Program-made: the position numbers and the translations under genes
NCBI GenBank assembly: GCA_013399895.1
Contig: VXBA01000399.1
Location: 1-64,000 of the forward strand
DNA length: 64,000 nucleotides
Direction: 5' to 3'
Origin: Serilophus lunatus
Taxonomy: Eukaryota > Chordata > Aves > Passeriformes > Eurylaimidae
Part shown: positions 47,097-61,018 of the stretch, one piece after another
How positions within the stretch are numbered: position 1 is the stretch's first letter
Layout of the letters: the number at the start of each line of letters is the position of its first letter
Notes under the pieces: generated by a model
Told to the model about the DNA's origin: nothing
Databases searched by the model: none
What the model saw: only the letters and a program-made list of their open reading frames with translations

Positions 47097-49302
47097 ATAA
47101 ATCTCTCATGCATACATACACATATGTGCATGCTTATATAAAAGTAGATCTATGTATAAATGGGTATATATAAAAACTTCCTATAAAGGAAGATTAATTA
47201 TGTACAGACATATGTTATATAAAAGCTAATATAGAGACTGTACGTGCATATATTTATATACAAATTATTTATATAATTATTGCTATTAATAGTATTATTC
47301 TAAACAAGTAATTTTCAAAATACCTCCTTGCATTTTCACACTGCTTTCTTTTTATTACCTGATGAGGTACTGCTTTTGATGTTGGCACACCTTATTTCTC
47401 ACTTTGGTGTTTGGATTTAAAGGTAATGTTGCTGCACATGTTGAAAGCATTTGTATTGATCTTTTAAAAAAATAATATTGTTTCTTAAATCTTTATTTAT
47501 TGAACATATTTTTGTCAGTAGAGGAAAATCATTGCTGACTTAAGACTGAGCAAGCTCATGGTTATCTCTTGTTAAGCTGTGAACTCCTAATTTGGATTTG
47601 TAATATTTTAGGCAAAGACAGTTTAAAAGAGAAATTATCTTTTTCTGCATGCTGTACAGTATCTCTAATGAAGCTAAATTGCACAGGAAAACATATTGGG
47701 CTGTAGGAAATAAGCAGTGATATTGGGGTTTGCATAACCAAAGCAGAATAAACCCCTGGAGAGGTGCAGGCTGTACTGGCAGCACGCTAAGCACAGCACA
47801 ATGATGGATGATGGATGGTTGCCAATGGGAAAAAGCAGAGTATGAAAGAAATGAACATACACCAGCACAAAGTTAAACCATATGGCAGCACCTGGGAAGG
47901 GAGAGTGGAGAATGTGTGTTGTGTTGTTGATTCCTCCTCTCACTCCCATTACAAAGTATCTTGCTAGTGTGAGAAACCTAAGCAGCAGTGGCATGAAATG
48001 CCCTCTTTATATTCTGGTTGTCTTTGGGAAAAGGGGGATAGCCTAGATAGGATTTGTTTTTATTTTTTAGAACTTGCAAGTTGATTTAGATTATTAACAT
48101 AAGGCTTTGGTTCTGGAGGGAGGCTCAAAGCCTAAGCTTTTGAAGATAAGTGCACGACGGAGGAAAAAAAAAGGAAAGGAAACTAGATATCTGTGTGCTT
48201 CCATGTGGAGTTAAATGCTGGGTGTTTGATTTTATTTTTTGTAAAGTTTACTGTATCTACCTTTTTCATGAGATTTAATGCTGGAAACTGAGAGAAAAAA
48301 GGGTCAATTCTATAAGTGTGATTATACTCTCTTGTAATTTTGACATAATGAGGATGACTAGACAAATTAGAATTTTCTGTAACTAATGGAAGTTTTTTAA
48401 GTATATGAAAAAGTGGATAAATTCTTCCACAGAGCAGACATTAGACCTAAAAAATAAATTTCTTCACTCTTTTCATTATTCATCCTGGATTCTCAAAAAA
48501 TCCACTTTGGATGTGTCAGCTTAATTATTTCTGTACACTCTAAAATTGAAGGCAGAAATCTCCTTTGTAGATTTATGATGGTTAAATGTCTTAATATGAT
48601 CTATTTTATTAAAAAAGGTTGAATAAGGACTTTTTATTTTGAATAATGTTATTGCATTGGATGATGCAGAATAAAATTTTCCCATTTATTTTAACGGACT
48701 GCCAAATATTGTTTGCTAGATATTTTTATTTCACTCCATTAAAAGAAATTTTTAGAGTATAGTGAAGGTCTGTGATTGATCAAGTGCAAATCTATCAATT
48801 CATTATGTACTTGAGGGCTTGGTAAAACTGCAATCCTGGCAACTGGAAAGCTCCCTTAATAATTTCCTTGGAGTGGGCTAAACTGAAGAACTACACCTCA
48901 AATGATCATGCAGTGTTATATCAGAGGTCTCCACGTGCTGGTTTGCTGAGTTATCTAGGTAAATCCGGAAAGAAGCATAATGATTTATGCTCTCCTTTAT
49001 TCACAAGTCAGCATGGAAAGAGACAATTCTCACCTGTCTAAGTGACTTTGAAATCCTCCTTGCATAAGAGTGGGGTCCTATTTGTCTAAAACAGTGATAT
49101 GCAGTTTGTTGCAGTAGATTTTGCAGTATTTTATGTCTACTTATTTTTCTCAAGGATACAAACCTTACTCTTTCTTCTCTATTAAAAAATCCTGAAACAT
49201 GGAGGAAAAATATTGAAAAAAGGAGAAGGAAGCTGTTTGTCATAGATCATTTCTATACAAAAAATTTGTTCTTATGTTTCTGAAAGAATGTTGACATGAG
49301 GA
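47097..49302. other. A+T-rich single-copy DNA, no gene seen
   Basis: TA-rich flank of the microsatellite, then ordinary DNA. A short GATG-type run at 47801-47819 is the only other repeat seen. Confidence 0.55.
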
Positions 49303-49418
49303 AATCATAGAATCATCAAAGTTGGAAGAGACCTTCAAGATCATCCAGTTCAACTGTCCATCCAGCACTACCACTGTAACTCTAAACCACTAAACCTAAC
49401 CCTAAACCAGTAAATCTT
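49303..49418 (-). mobile_element. CR1 LINE, extreme 3' end (antisense)
   Basis: AATCATAGAATCATCAAAGTTGGAAGAGACCTTCAAGATCATCCAGTTCAAC is the reverse of the CR1 terminus, followed by TCCATCCAGCACTACCACTG and ACTCTAAACCACTAAACC. The terminal ATTCTATGATT is intact. The CCTAAA-like phrases within it are CR1 sequence, not telomeric repeats. It is truncated to about 115 bp. Confidence 0.9.
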
Positions 49419-52400
49419 TCTGAACATTTTGGAGGATAAGACATAAACTAGTATTCCTTATAGTGTCTCTATCTCCTCTTAAGCTTTCTTGACAGTTCCA
49501 TTGAATTGTGGACATTTTTTCAGCTTATCAGAAGAAAAATATCATCATTTTAGGTTATTGCCCTTACCCTGTCTGCTGAGTTCATGCCTCTGTGTGAGAG
49601 AAGAATCCTACACATGCTTTTCCATCAAACACTCCCTCTTACAACTGATGTTTTGATATCATCTGACTTGCCTTCTTTTCCTACAGTGATGGAGAGAAAT
49701 GAGAATGGTGCACATAGTGGACATCCTGCACATTAATCCTGTGTCAGTCTTTGAGGACTTGTGTCTTTTGCTTTTGTGGCTCCAGGGAAAATTATTTCTC
49801 AGTGATCAGCTAATTCTCACTAACTGTATGTTCAGATATTCACTGCACATTTGTACGTTGACAATACCTAAATACGTGTGTCTGGGTAGACAGGAAAAAG
49901 TGCACAGAGAACTGACTGCAACTTCATGGCATGTCTCCAGGTAATCATATTAGGCATGCTTCTAAAGTGTTATTATAGCACACCAAACTGTTGTCTGAAT
50001 TTTAACTATATATAAAAACATAGACTCAGCTGCCACCATACCCAGATACAGCTGTCCTTCTAAAGCCAGCTCCAACAATGAAAATTATAGCTCTGCTGTT
50101 CAATCAACACAACAGTAGGCAAATGTTGATGTGAAATATACTCAAAGTAATTTCAATTAACAATAATTATATTGTACTTGGATTTAAAATAGGATGTCAG
50201 GAGTGGATAAAGAAGAGGAGTAAGATGCACAGCAGCTCTAAAGGTGATAAATGACTGCGCTTACCTGTGTTTTTCAGATTTCTTCTAGGCAATGATAGCA
50301 TCAATGAAAACAGAAATGAGCAGAGCAGCAGTTAGTGGGAGGATATGATGCGAAGAGGGAAGGAAGAAGTAACACATTCAGTCTCGTGGAAATAGAATGA
50401 ACCCAACTTTTTTTCAGCATCTATTTTCCTCCTAGCTTGGAAGGAGCAAAAGAGGAGTAAAACAGTTGTCAGCCAGGATGAAGATATCACACAAGGGAAC
50501 AGCACAACTACCACTGTTCTGAATTTATGGCAGAAAGTATATTCAGTATAGAGATACCAGAACTTCAAACATGATTCAGACAGCTGAATGTTGCTAAAAT
50601 GCACAGCTAGGCAGAGGTCTTGTAATTCCAGATTTTTTTTCAACAAGGTATTTGTACTTATCCTGTAGAATTAGTCAAGCAAATAGTTCAATACAGAAGT
50701 ATCTAATCAGTGATATTCTCAGTAACAAAACTATATGCTTGCAGGCCAGATAGCTAGGCCATTTATGCCCTTATCAAAAATAAAACAAAGAAACAAAACA
50801 AACATTACACTTCACTTTCAGTAGGGTTTCTCAAACGCATAGAAGTATGGGAGGATTCTTTAAACAGTAAAACAGAAGTAATATAATGAAAATAATACAA
50901 CGTACATGCTTATAATGCCAGATATTTCTTACTGTTAAATTACTGTGATATTACATGATAGGATCAATGCGCTGTTAAGATTCCTTTTTTATCTTCATCA
51001 TTTTATTTCAAATTATTTAATTTTACTTAGCTGATACATTAAAAGGTGGAATCAAACTTGTTTAGCATTTGGGAGTGTTGTTCTCAACATAAGCTGTTCT
51101 CGACTTATTCTCAACTTGATTTTTTTCCAAGTAGAAGCAAAGGACAAGACCAGAACTTTACTTATTAGCAGAACATACATTCATTTCCCATACTCTTCAC
51201 TGTCTCATTATCATTAAATCACATAAACTCAATTTAATTAGATGGATCAGGTGAGCCAATAGAAATTGTGACAAACTTGTCTGATTACACGTTCTTTGTT
51301 CAGAGACAGCTGCAGAGAATGGCATTTTGTAAGAAATATGATCTGCTCCTAAGTCTGAAACAATGTAGATAGAAATAAGAAAAATACGGATAGTACTGAA
51401 TCAAAAATAGTACTGATAGTAGATACTGGATGGTAAAACGTGCTGCATCTCTGTTACAGATGCATGTATTTAGGCTGCTCATTTCATGTGATAGTTTGTT
51501 CCTTTGTTCTGGCAAATGTTAAACCTAAACCCAATCTTAAAATTAGTTCATATGAGAAGAGGAAATTGTGGGGTGAGAAAGGTTTTTATAATTCATGTTT
51601 GATGATATTTCTTACAAAGTTTCAAATATGAGATTGACAGACTTGTTCCTGGAATTACTGAGATACCAGAAATTCATAGCATAAACCACATTGGAAGAAA
51701 TCATATGTTTTTTCAAAACTACTGTTAATCAGCTTTTTCAATAATTCTGAAAACTAGTAGCAACAAAATCATGTGTTATGGTTTTTTCCAGATGAAAAAT
51801 ATATGTTAGGCATTTTGTGGGCAGATTCCTTCCTTTGGCATTATTAGGGGCAGCTTGCTCATACTATACATTGCTTTAATCTTCCTTTTAGATATGCATA
51901 TAGAATGATTTTCAAGGATTTTTGCAGTTGACCACTGTGAACAAAAACCTTGTGAAAGAAAGAGCATAGTAATAGCATAAAATTGAATTTTGAAGGGGCC
52001 TCTCAGTGTACAATTGCTGACAGTGATTTGCAGATATGGAATTATGAAGAACTATTCTGAAAATTAGGTCATTTAATGTCAGAAACCAAGTGAAGCTGCA
52101 CAAAGGAAATTAAACTTTTCTTTATGATTCTAATAATATTTCAAATCTTTTTTATTTTTCAAATAAAATTATCGCAAATACCGTCTTAATAATCCCAATT
52201 TTCCCTGGAGCTTAACTTCGTTGTTAATCCCCAAACAAACCTTTTTCTTCCCTATGGACTGCATAGATCAAGCTGGACGTTAGATGGATAAATAATAAAT
52301 TAAGTTACTTGGGGTTATATATGTTTACCCAATTGACCAAATTGTTCCTGCTGCACTGCCCTTCTCCATTTCAGCTGCTATTAGTACCCATAGCATGACT

Positions 52401-53783
52401 TGAGAATTAATTGCTTATTTAGTACTGTTGTTCTGAGGAACAGTTGAAAACTTATGCTAATAAATTACTTGATTAGTGTCATTTGACACAATGTGAATAA
52501 TTTGTCAGTGGCGAGTGTTGTTCCTCTTGGGAGAGCGAAGGTTAAGCAGAGACAAAATAGAAAAGCAAATATGTGAACATCAGCATCATTATTCCTGGAA
52601 GGGAATATGAATATCTTTCTCCCTTTCCTGTGTCATGGAGGTTTTTGTTTACTTTGTGATAACATTTCCTGATGACCGAACTTTTTGAATTGTCTTGCCT
52701 GCTAAAGGACGAAAAAATGTACTAAGAGTCTAAAGAAATAAATCTTAAAATATGTCCACACTTTGGGTTATAGTAATTCTTGTCCTTAAAAAAAAAATAC
52801 ACTGTAGTAAAAATATTTAAAAGAAAAAAGTAGATTGTTTAAAAAGTAAAGTTTCAAAGTAAAATATCTTATTTTTAAAAAAAAAAAAGCTTTTTCCTTT
52901 TTATTTCTTGATTCTATGTGGAAAATTATGACCTCCAATAGCTGGACTGGTACATAATTAGTAGGATATGAATTTTTCCATCTTAATAGAATTCATGTGA
53001 AGGGCAGATTTTACAGAGTGTCTGTCCTTGTGAAGCAACGGGATGTACCAGAGTGTGTTTTGAAAGGACATGGCAAATTCCTTAGAGATGAATGTATCTC
53101 ATTTTTCTACACCAATACATTTTGTCTAGTTGACCTCAATATGTGAATTTTAACCTTAGTATACAGTAAGTAGAGCCTTCTAAAGTTGATCTAGCTGTTC
53201 TCAAATATTAAAGTCACATAATACATGTTTTTTCTTTAGGAATTCATTTTAAAACAATACTTTTCATTTGCCTTTTACTGTGCAGTGAATGTAGTTTCAT
53301 GATTTAAGACTGAAAATGTAACACAATAGCATTTATGTTCTGTAACTCTGCCAGAACCCAATAACAGTTCTGTTTCAATTTGTTCCAACAAGATGCTTTC
53401 ATGTTAATATGCAATATGCAAACCAAGCTGAAATATTTCCTTTCAAAATAACTGATTTCTTTATTAACTATTGCTGGCATTTCTGTAATATTTATGTATG
53501 CTAATCCTGGATGATTGTCTCACTGGTGTAGCTACTATACAAATACAGGACAAGAAAGTGCACAGTAGTCTATGCTTGAAGTTTATCTCACGAGATAGAC
53601 ATGCAAGGGATGATATGAGATCATAAAAAGTTAATTAGATACCTACTACAGAGTAGTAGATATGACAGGTAGTCATTGCTATGCATTTTCAGTGTTATTA
53701 CTATTCCTTTAGAAGGTTTCAGGGATTTCAAAGTTTACAGAAAGATATTGCGCTGTTAATTTTCCAAATGTTGAGTGTCAGCA

Positions 53784-53803
53784 TACACACACACACACAC
53801 AAA
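53784..53803 (+). repeat. (CA)n microsatellite
   Basis: About nine AC units. Confidence 0.92.
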
Positions 53804-56630
53804 CAGCATGACAGCTGTCATCACGAAGTTGTCAGAATTGAAACTGATATTTTTTATTTACATTATTTACATTGTAGGAAATGTTTAAAAGGGAATTGGA
53901 ATTGAAGACTGATTATAGAACTTTGGTATTACAGTAAAAGGAAAAAAGTGATAAAAACATTCAGAAATATGAATCTTATGGTCAAAGAGACAAATCAGGG
54001 ATCTGTTCTGTCAGACAAAAATCAGAAATGTCGGCAACAGAACCACAATCCTGTTCAGCATTAAAAGGAACATAAAATGACAGCCGAGTTAGAATTTTAG
54101 TTATATGAATGGAAAGGAAAATATCTTAGACCACTTCTGCTGACTGATTCTGAAAACCTGATAACTTTCAGTGTTATTAAGTTTCTTGACTCTTTTTGCA
54201 GATGTTTTAGATAGTTTTACTCATAGATACATTCAAGAATAGGTAGTTGTCAAAAATCATGGCACAGCATTCTCAGACCTCTGTAACATAGAGAGCAGAA
54301 TATAACTACAAGTTTCACCTGGGTTGCATGCTTATAGGAGAGAAATGTTGATTTATTAACCAAAGTTCATTTTGAAAAATAAATTTCTACCTTTTTTTAA
54401 TGCTGATGCTCAAAGCCATATTAGCCAACAGACTGGACAGTAATTAGGAATGATCTTGCATGACTTTGTCTTTTTTTGAAGTAAAAAGGAACTCTCCAGT
54501 TCTGTGATATACAAGGTTCTTTACATGTTGTAGACTTTCATGTGTCTTAGAGAGATGGTGTCTTTTAAATCAAACAATAAAAATAAAATATAATATATCT
54601 TTTTAGAAAGTTCAGTTTACGGGAGAAGACCTGGCATTTGTCTTTACACCAACAGTTTGGAAAAAGAAGTCTCATAGAAATTAGGGAGGAAAATTACCTG
54701 AAAGACTTTCAGTCTTGGACTACAAGAAGTAGGAAACAGGTGAATTGTTGAGCTTAGGGCAGGAAACGAGTAGTCTTGTTAGCCATGTGAGAAGATAATT
54801 TGATGAATATATAAATAAGTAGAGACATGCAGTGCAAATAGAAATAGGGAAATGATTTCTTAGCCTGACAAGAAAAATACAGTCATCTTGAAGCTCGAAG
54901 TCTGCATATTTTTTTCGCTTTATTCCAGTTCAGCAGTACTAAACAGGAAGTCAGGATGTATATACTAGGAAGAAGATCAGAGATGATAAAGATTACATTT
55001 TCTTTCATTTAGACTTCATTTTTCCAGACAAGTGAATTCTTGACATGCTTGGTGGACCAAAACAGCCAGCAACCCAAACACTTACTAAGAAAAGTCAAAG
55101 TGTCTGGATGGAAAGATATATTCTGCACACATCCACTGAAAAACCTGCCTGTGTCAAAAAGAATAGAAGAGTTTGAATAATAGATTACCTAAGGAGGAGA
55201 AGGAATGACTAAGATGGTGAGATCTGCCTTCAGTGGAAAGAGATTTGCTTGGTAAATGTCCTTAGAGAGCAAAAGCATTGGCAAGAACTATATAAGAATG
55301 AGACATTTAGGAAAAGGTGAAGAGGAGATACACTTAAAATTCAGTCGCAAAAAGCAGAGAAATCTGGACAGAAATTTCTCTCTCTCCCCATCCCCCTTCT
55401 CCCCCCTCCCAGATTTATCCTTGCTAATCATACACTGTTGTCAGGTGGTGAAACATCAAGCATTAAGCAATATCATTTCACACTATTCCAATATCAATGT
55501 GGTGGTCATTTGCACCATCTGTCACACAAATGCTACTGGACAGAGAAAGCACTTTCTGAGAGCAATGTTGAAATGGCACTAAGAATCAGATGAATGGACC
55601 CTGTGGCAAAAATCAAAGAAATCAAAGATACTGCTATAGACAATACAGAGGAAGGAAATAGAGGAATTGAACAAAATACTTCTGCAGAATTATGAAAGAG
55701 CCTCTGCTTCAGCCCTATTCCTGATGTTTCTTTTGAGTCAAAAAGATGAAACCCAGACTAAGGCCACAACAGACTGGTGTACTTTTAAGACAGAAATAAT
55801 GCAGAGCACATGCATTCTTACATGATATTATGATGCAAAGGGAGGGCATGCATTGCATGTTGTTATATGTTATAGACATTGCCATAGTGATTTATGATCT
55901 GTAACTGCGAGTAAACATGCCTCCCATTGAGGCTATTCACATATTCATAGCTTTCAAGCCTCAGTGCTTTCTTTTACACTGTTTCCCCACACTGTGAAGT
56001 TACTCAACCTAATTTAAAAAAAATGCAGGCAGGCTAACCATGCTAGTGCAGAGCTAGTGCAGGGAATTATCAAGTCTTCTCAGCAAGGTAAATTACTACA
56101 CATTGGTACAGCTGCAAGAGGCCTGTGCAGCTGCTGTTAGTTTGCTTCTGGTACCTGAACTAGAGAATTTAAACTGTCTAAGGTACCAGTATGCTGCAGT
56201 GCTGTCTGAAGTATGGATGCAGCCTACCTCTATGGCAATAGAGATATCTTAAATTTAGTGCAATAATCATGGAATCTCTGAAGCTCTCTGACTGGAATAG
56301 TTTTTCTTCCTTAGAAATGTCTTCTTCGATTTCAAGCTTCTAGGAAGGCAGTATTCACTAAAATCAACATTAGTAGTTGCCTAAAGCCACTGTTTTACTT
56401 AAAAGGCAGAATAAAAAGTGCCTGTGCTATAACCGCATATTAAGTATTTGTGGCTCTGGTTGTTTTAAGCAGAAACCAATGTAAAAGTATATGTTTCTAG
56501 AGATTTTTCCCCCTGCTGTTCTAGCCTATTCTAATTAAGCATGTTTGACTTTTAGATTTGGGAGATTATCTCTGGTATTAGGCCTTTACTTGCAAGGGTT
56601 TGTAAATCAAGAGACTAAGGGGAGTTCTAT

Positions 56631-56667
56631 GTTTTGTTTGTTTTGGTTTGGTTTTGGTTTTTTTTTA
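56631..56667 (+). repeat. T-rich (TTTGG)n-like tract
   Basis: T runs with GG at about six-base spacing, ending in T9, similar to the tract at 40478. Confidence 0.8.
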
Positions 56668-59403
56668 AGGAGCTTGTTAACTCTCATATTTCAGTACAGA
56701 TATTGTTACTCAAATCCTATAAAAACCTCTGCTGAACCCAAATAGTTTCCATGAGGTCTAAATGGCTTTCTTTTTGGGCAACATGAAAGCAGAGGAAGTT
56801 AGAGTAACATATTTTGTACAGGTTAGACTGTTCTTCTATTACAAAGAAACTGCAAAGAAATAAACATTGCTAAATGTCATCACATGTTACTCTCACATGG
56901 AATTCAATTTGAGAAGACTCCTTATTTGCCAGTGTAATTAGATTGCACTTCCTGCAGTAGAAAGATGCTTAGCCTTAAGGAGCTAGGGATACAATTTCTC
57001 TGAATGACTGCCTTACGGTTAGAAACTGCCTCAGGAGAAAAACAAACAACTCTATTTTCATGCTCAGTGGTGCAAGCAGAATATGGATATCCATCCCATG
57101 CTTATTTAACACACCTTTTGAGAAGAGTCTGTACTTTGAAAATCTTTTATGAAAATTTTAAGTATTTTGTCAATATGCAAATTAACAGACAAACTTGGAT
57201 TGCATTATGAATGTTAGTGAAGATAGTGTTTATTAATAACTTCCAGCTAATATAAATTTATATGAGTTTATAACCACTTTATTTTGTGTGCAATTGGTAA
57301 GGAATGATGTGCTTGTATGTGTGAGTATGCTTGCATGCATTACTTAAATACACAATGAGCAAACCATTCAGGCTAAACAGTCTGACTGGTTAAAATGATG
57401 TACAACAGAAGGGTCTCTGAATTTTTCATCAAAGAAAGGCTCTCAATTTTGAAAAGTGTCATTTTTGGTTGCCCAAAATATTTCAGGACCTCTTGGAACG
57501 CTTCAATACTACAATAATATGAATATTTAACATTCATAACTATTTGGATCAGTTAATATAACAAGATACACTACTAAATTTGAGGTAGCCCAATTTCTAC
57601 CAGAAAGAAAGTATTAGTGAATGGAAACAACTTTGCTGAGAGGACAAAGATTTTTCTGAGTAGATTTGGTCATAGAGTTGCTTGAGGTTTTAACTTAGCA
57701 GCAGTCTCTTTCTGTTAATGATACTGGTGCAAACAGCAGGATCATGCTAATGAAACTTGCAGGTGACGTAAGATTGAGAGGCAAAATCAGCACAGAAGAG
57801 GATTGGAATATTTTGCAAGAAGATGAGGGCAGAGAGCTGCAAGAAGAAGGCAGATGGCAGAGTCCACTAGGATAGCCTTTATGAATATGAAAAGCGTGTT
57901 AACCTCGTGAAGTATAGAGCTAAGTATCCTCCTAAAGAAATGGGGGAACAGCAGTGAAATCCATGCAAAAAGCCCCACCATTTGTCAACTTCTTAGTGGA
58001 GCTTGCGCCCTTTGTGAAAAAGACAGTATAACATTAATGCCTGTAGTGGCAGGACACCTTTCTTACATTCCTGTGTTTAGCAACTCCTGCTTTTGATAAC
58101 AAAGCCAGAAGTTGTACACGGACCAGAACAAATATAAAACTCCTAATAACTCCACTCAGATAATGTAATGATATAATAGTAAGGCTAAGATCTGGTCATA
58201 TTTTTATCTCTGAGGAATTTTTAATTTCTAATTAAACCCCACTGTTAATTTCTAGTTCAAAATAACAATATTTGGTACAAAAGTGCAAATGTGTATTACC
58301 CTGTGGAATATATTTTGAATGAGGAAAGTTACTCCTTTGTCATCTCAGCACAGTAGTGCTTGGACATGAATTAACTTTTTCCAAGAGATCGATAAAATCC
58401 CAAATACTTGTGGTACTGAGGCTTATAGTACAGTAGGAAATGTTCTTCCTTAGATAGAGGTTATGAGTCAAGGCTAAGTTAGATACATCTTTTTTGGGAT
58501 GGAGAAAGAGGAGAAACAGGGTTTTAAAATGTTTAGATTTAGGTTGAAGGTAAAAACAGTAGAATTAAGAAAACATCGTTTTTTAAATGGAGTGATAAAT
58601 GAAGTAATAAAATGTATCATTACCATAAAACTCACCCCCCCAAAAAAAGCCCTTAAAAATCTGAGCTCTATGGATAGCCTATTTTCGTCTTAATCAAGGC
58701 AAAAGTTCTGAATGCTGCTTCAATTCCTGAAATACCTGCTTAATTTCTCTTCTATGATTTGTCTGTCACTTGATGTGAGTAATGAATATTTGTTATGACC
58801 TCTGCATTTCTAATCAATGAGCAATGAGTGAATAAAAGAATAAATGGTCAGCAAATGATAGAGGATCTTAACAAGGTCAGCTTGAGAAACCTAAGGAAAT
58901 TCCAGCGATTGTAGTAACATCTGTGATTATGAAGCACTTTCTTGAACATCCTTTTCTGTATTCATTTCTTCAGTTATACTATTGACAGCATATTTAATGC
59001 ATAACACTGAAGCACAGATAAATGCCTGTGAGATTACTATTTAAAGCTAATAATGTATGACCTAAATTTTCCCAAAATTTAAGAACTTAATGAAAAATTA
59101 TTTGAAAATTGAAAACCATGTAAAAATGTCTCAACATGAAAGTTACTGTCCAGTATTCTTTGAGAATGAGGCAATGGACAAATAATTTAAAATAAGCACT
59201 AGACAATGCTGTGACAAAAATGAGTATTACTTTAATCTACTACTTTGCTGAGATATTTTTTGCTTTTAAATATTTACGCTATTTTATGTGACTTGGTAAA
59301 ATAGATTATTTCAAGTTTAAGTTGGTTTAAGTTCAAAATGTTCTTTATTGGTAGCTGAAACCTGATATTTTAAACTTATAGGAAAACATGAAGCCACCAT
59401 TAC

Positions 59404-59422
59404 TTCAGCAGCTGCTGCTGAA
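59404..59422. repeat. Interrupted palindrome (8-bp arms, 3-base loop)
   Basis: TTCAGCAG and CTGCTGAA flank CTG. It has a CAG/CTG-rich core of four triplets. Confidence 0.8.
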
Positions 59423-59687
59423 ATATATACAGAGTACTTCGAGTCTTTGTAGGTCTATAATTCAAATATTTCAAAAGGGATTTAGCTGAACTGGTATTTC
59501 AAATATGTATTTGAGCATAACGTGTTCCAAAACTAATTCTAAAACAACTCCATATATATTCCTTCAGGATAACAAATAAAACTTTATTTTTTAACAATTT
59601 TTAATGTACTTTAGTTACAGTAACCATATATATCACTTTCACTGATACATCCAATGCATATGTGCACATGTAGACAAAATAGCAGGC

Positions 59688-59735
59688 CTCACATTTTTTA
59701 AACATTTTTCGCTCACATTTTTTAAACGCTTTTCC
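59688..59735 (+). repeat. Tandem duplication of a 24-bp unit
   Basis: CTCACATTTTTTAAACATTT with TTCG is followed at once by CTCACATTTTTTAAACGCTT with TTCC. The first 16 bases are identical. Confidence 0.85.
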
Positions 59736-60968
59736 CTTTCTATTGGGTTTTATATTACTATCTAGCACTGCTTGGGTGTTTAAAAAAATGGTCCAAACAA
59801 TTACAATTTTTCATTACATTCTTTTCTGAAGCCTGATCTGACTATTGTAAAGTGAGTTTATTATTTTTACTATGGAATATCCACATTTCTCATCTTAATG
59901 AGATACATGTGCTTAATATGAAAGAACCCTAAATAAACAAAGTGCCTGAGCAGATGGAAAGGCCCTGCTCACTTACGTAGATCTCTTCAAAATTATGTAT
60001 CCACTCAGCTGAGAGAGATTAAGATAATTGCTTCAAACAATGTGAGCTTTTATAAAAGGCTTTTCTTCCCACTGTGACATGAAGCTTTGAAGAGGGTTTC
60101 CACAGAGATATGAAGATTTTCTTATGAAACGAGTTGTTCAGACTTCTAACATTTTTCACACTAATAGAAAGAAAAATAATTGCAGAAATGATAAAGTTGT
60201 TTCAAAGGAAAAATTCAAGACTGGAATATGTACATCAGACAAAAATCAGGAGAAACAAAATGCTCATCTCATCAGAATACATAAATGTCTCTATTATTCA
60301 ATAGAAATACATCTGTTAACAGAGCTTACTATACACTTTATTAAGTTTTTCCTCCAAGTAAAATATAAGATAACTTCCAAGCACTCTAGGGAACCTCAAA
60401 TATTATTTGAATCTTGCATAGGATAGGTGCTTTCTACTTAAGCTGGCTTTACTTGGTGACTAGGATGAATTCCTCTAGCTGTGGGAAATGTTACACAGTT
60501 TTCCAGACAAAACTAAAGTGATGAGTTTAAACTGTCTCCAGTCCACTTAGAAGCACTAGGTCGAGGGGACAAAAGCTAAAGCTCCCCTTGAGTTCTGTCT
60601 CAGGTTCCTCACTGCTAGAAGCACAGAGACTAGTTCCTGCTATGGTTCTTCTTTTCCCTGTTTCTGTCAGGGAGCAGTGAGGGACAACTTTCCCCTGAGG
60701 GGTGGAAAGCCAAGACCTGACAATGACCCATCAAAGGCTGTGCCCTCATTCAACCTTCGCATAAACTTCCTGCAGAAACCTGTTCAAAGCAGTGTGTCCC
60801 TGGAGAGAAAAATATGGAATGATGGTAAAATGAAATAAAAACATTTATCCAAAAAGGGATTTTTCTTCAGGCTGGAAATTCCAGTATTTCAAAATGTTTG
60901 TTCGTAATTATTCCAGAACAGCTAATAAATTTTTTTTTTTTCCTATTTTAAGTATGTATTATGCCAAA

Positions 60969-61018
60969 TAAACCAAACCAACGAACCAAACAGAAAAAAA
61001 AACCCAAAACAAGCAAAC
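60969..61018 (-). repeat. A-rich (CCAAA)n-like tract
   Basis: Complement of the T/G tracts: AACCAAACCAACGAACCAAAC, an A run, then CCCAAAACAAGCAAAC. Confidence 0.75.

Noticed and set aside
49380..49413. CCTAA/CCTAAA-like phrases resembling interstitial telomeric repeats
   Set aside because: They lie inside the antisense CR1 tail, whose normal sequence contains ACTAAACC-type phrases, and the unit is not regular.
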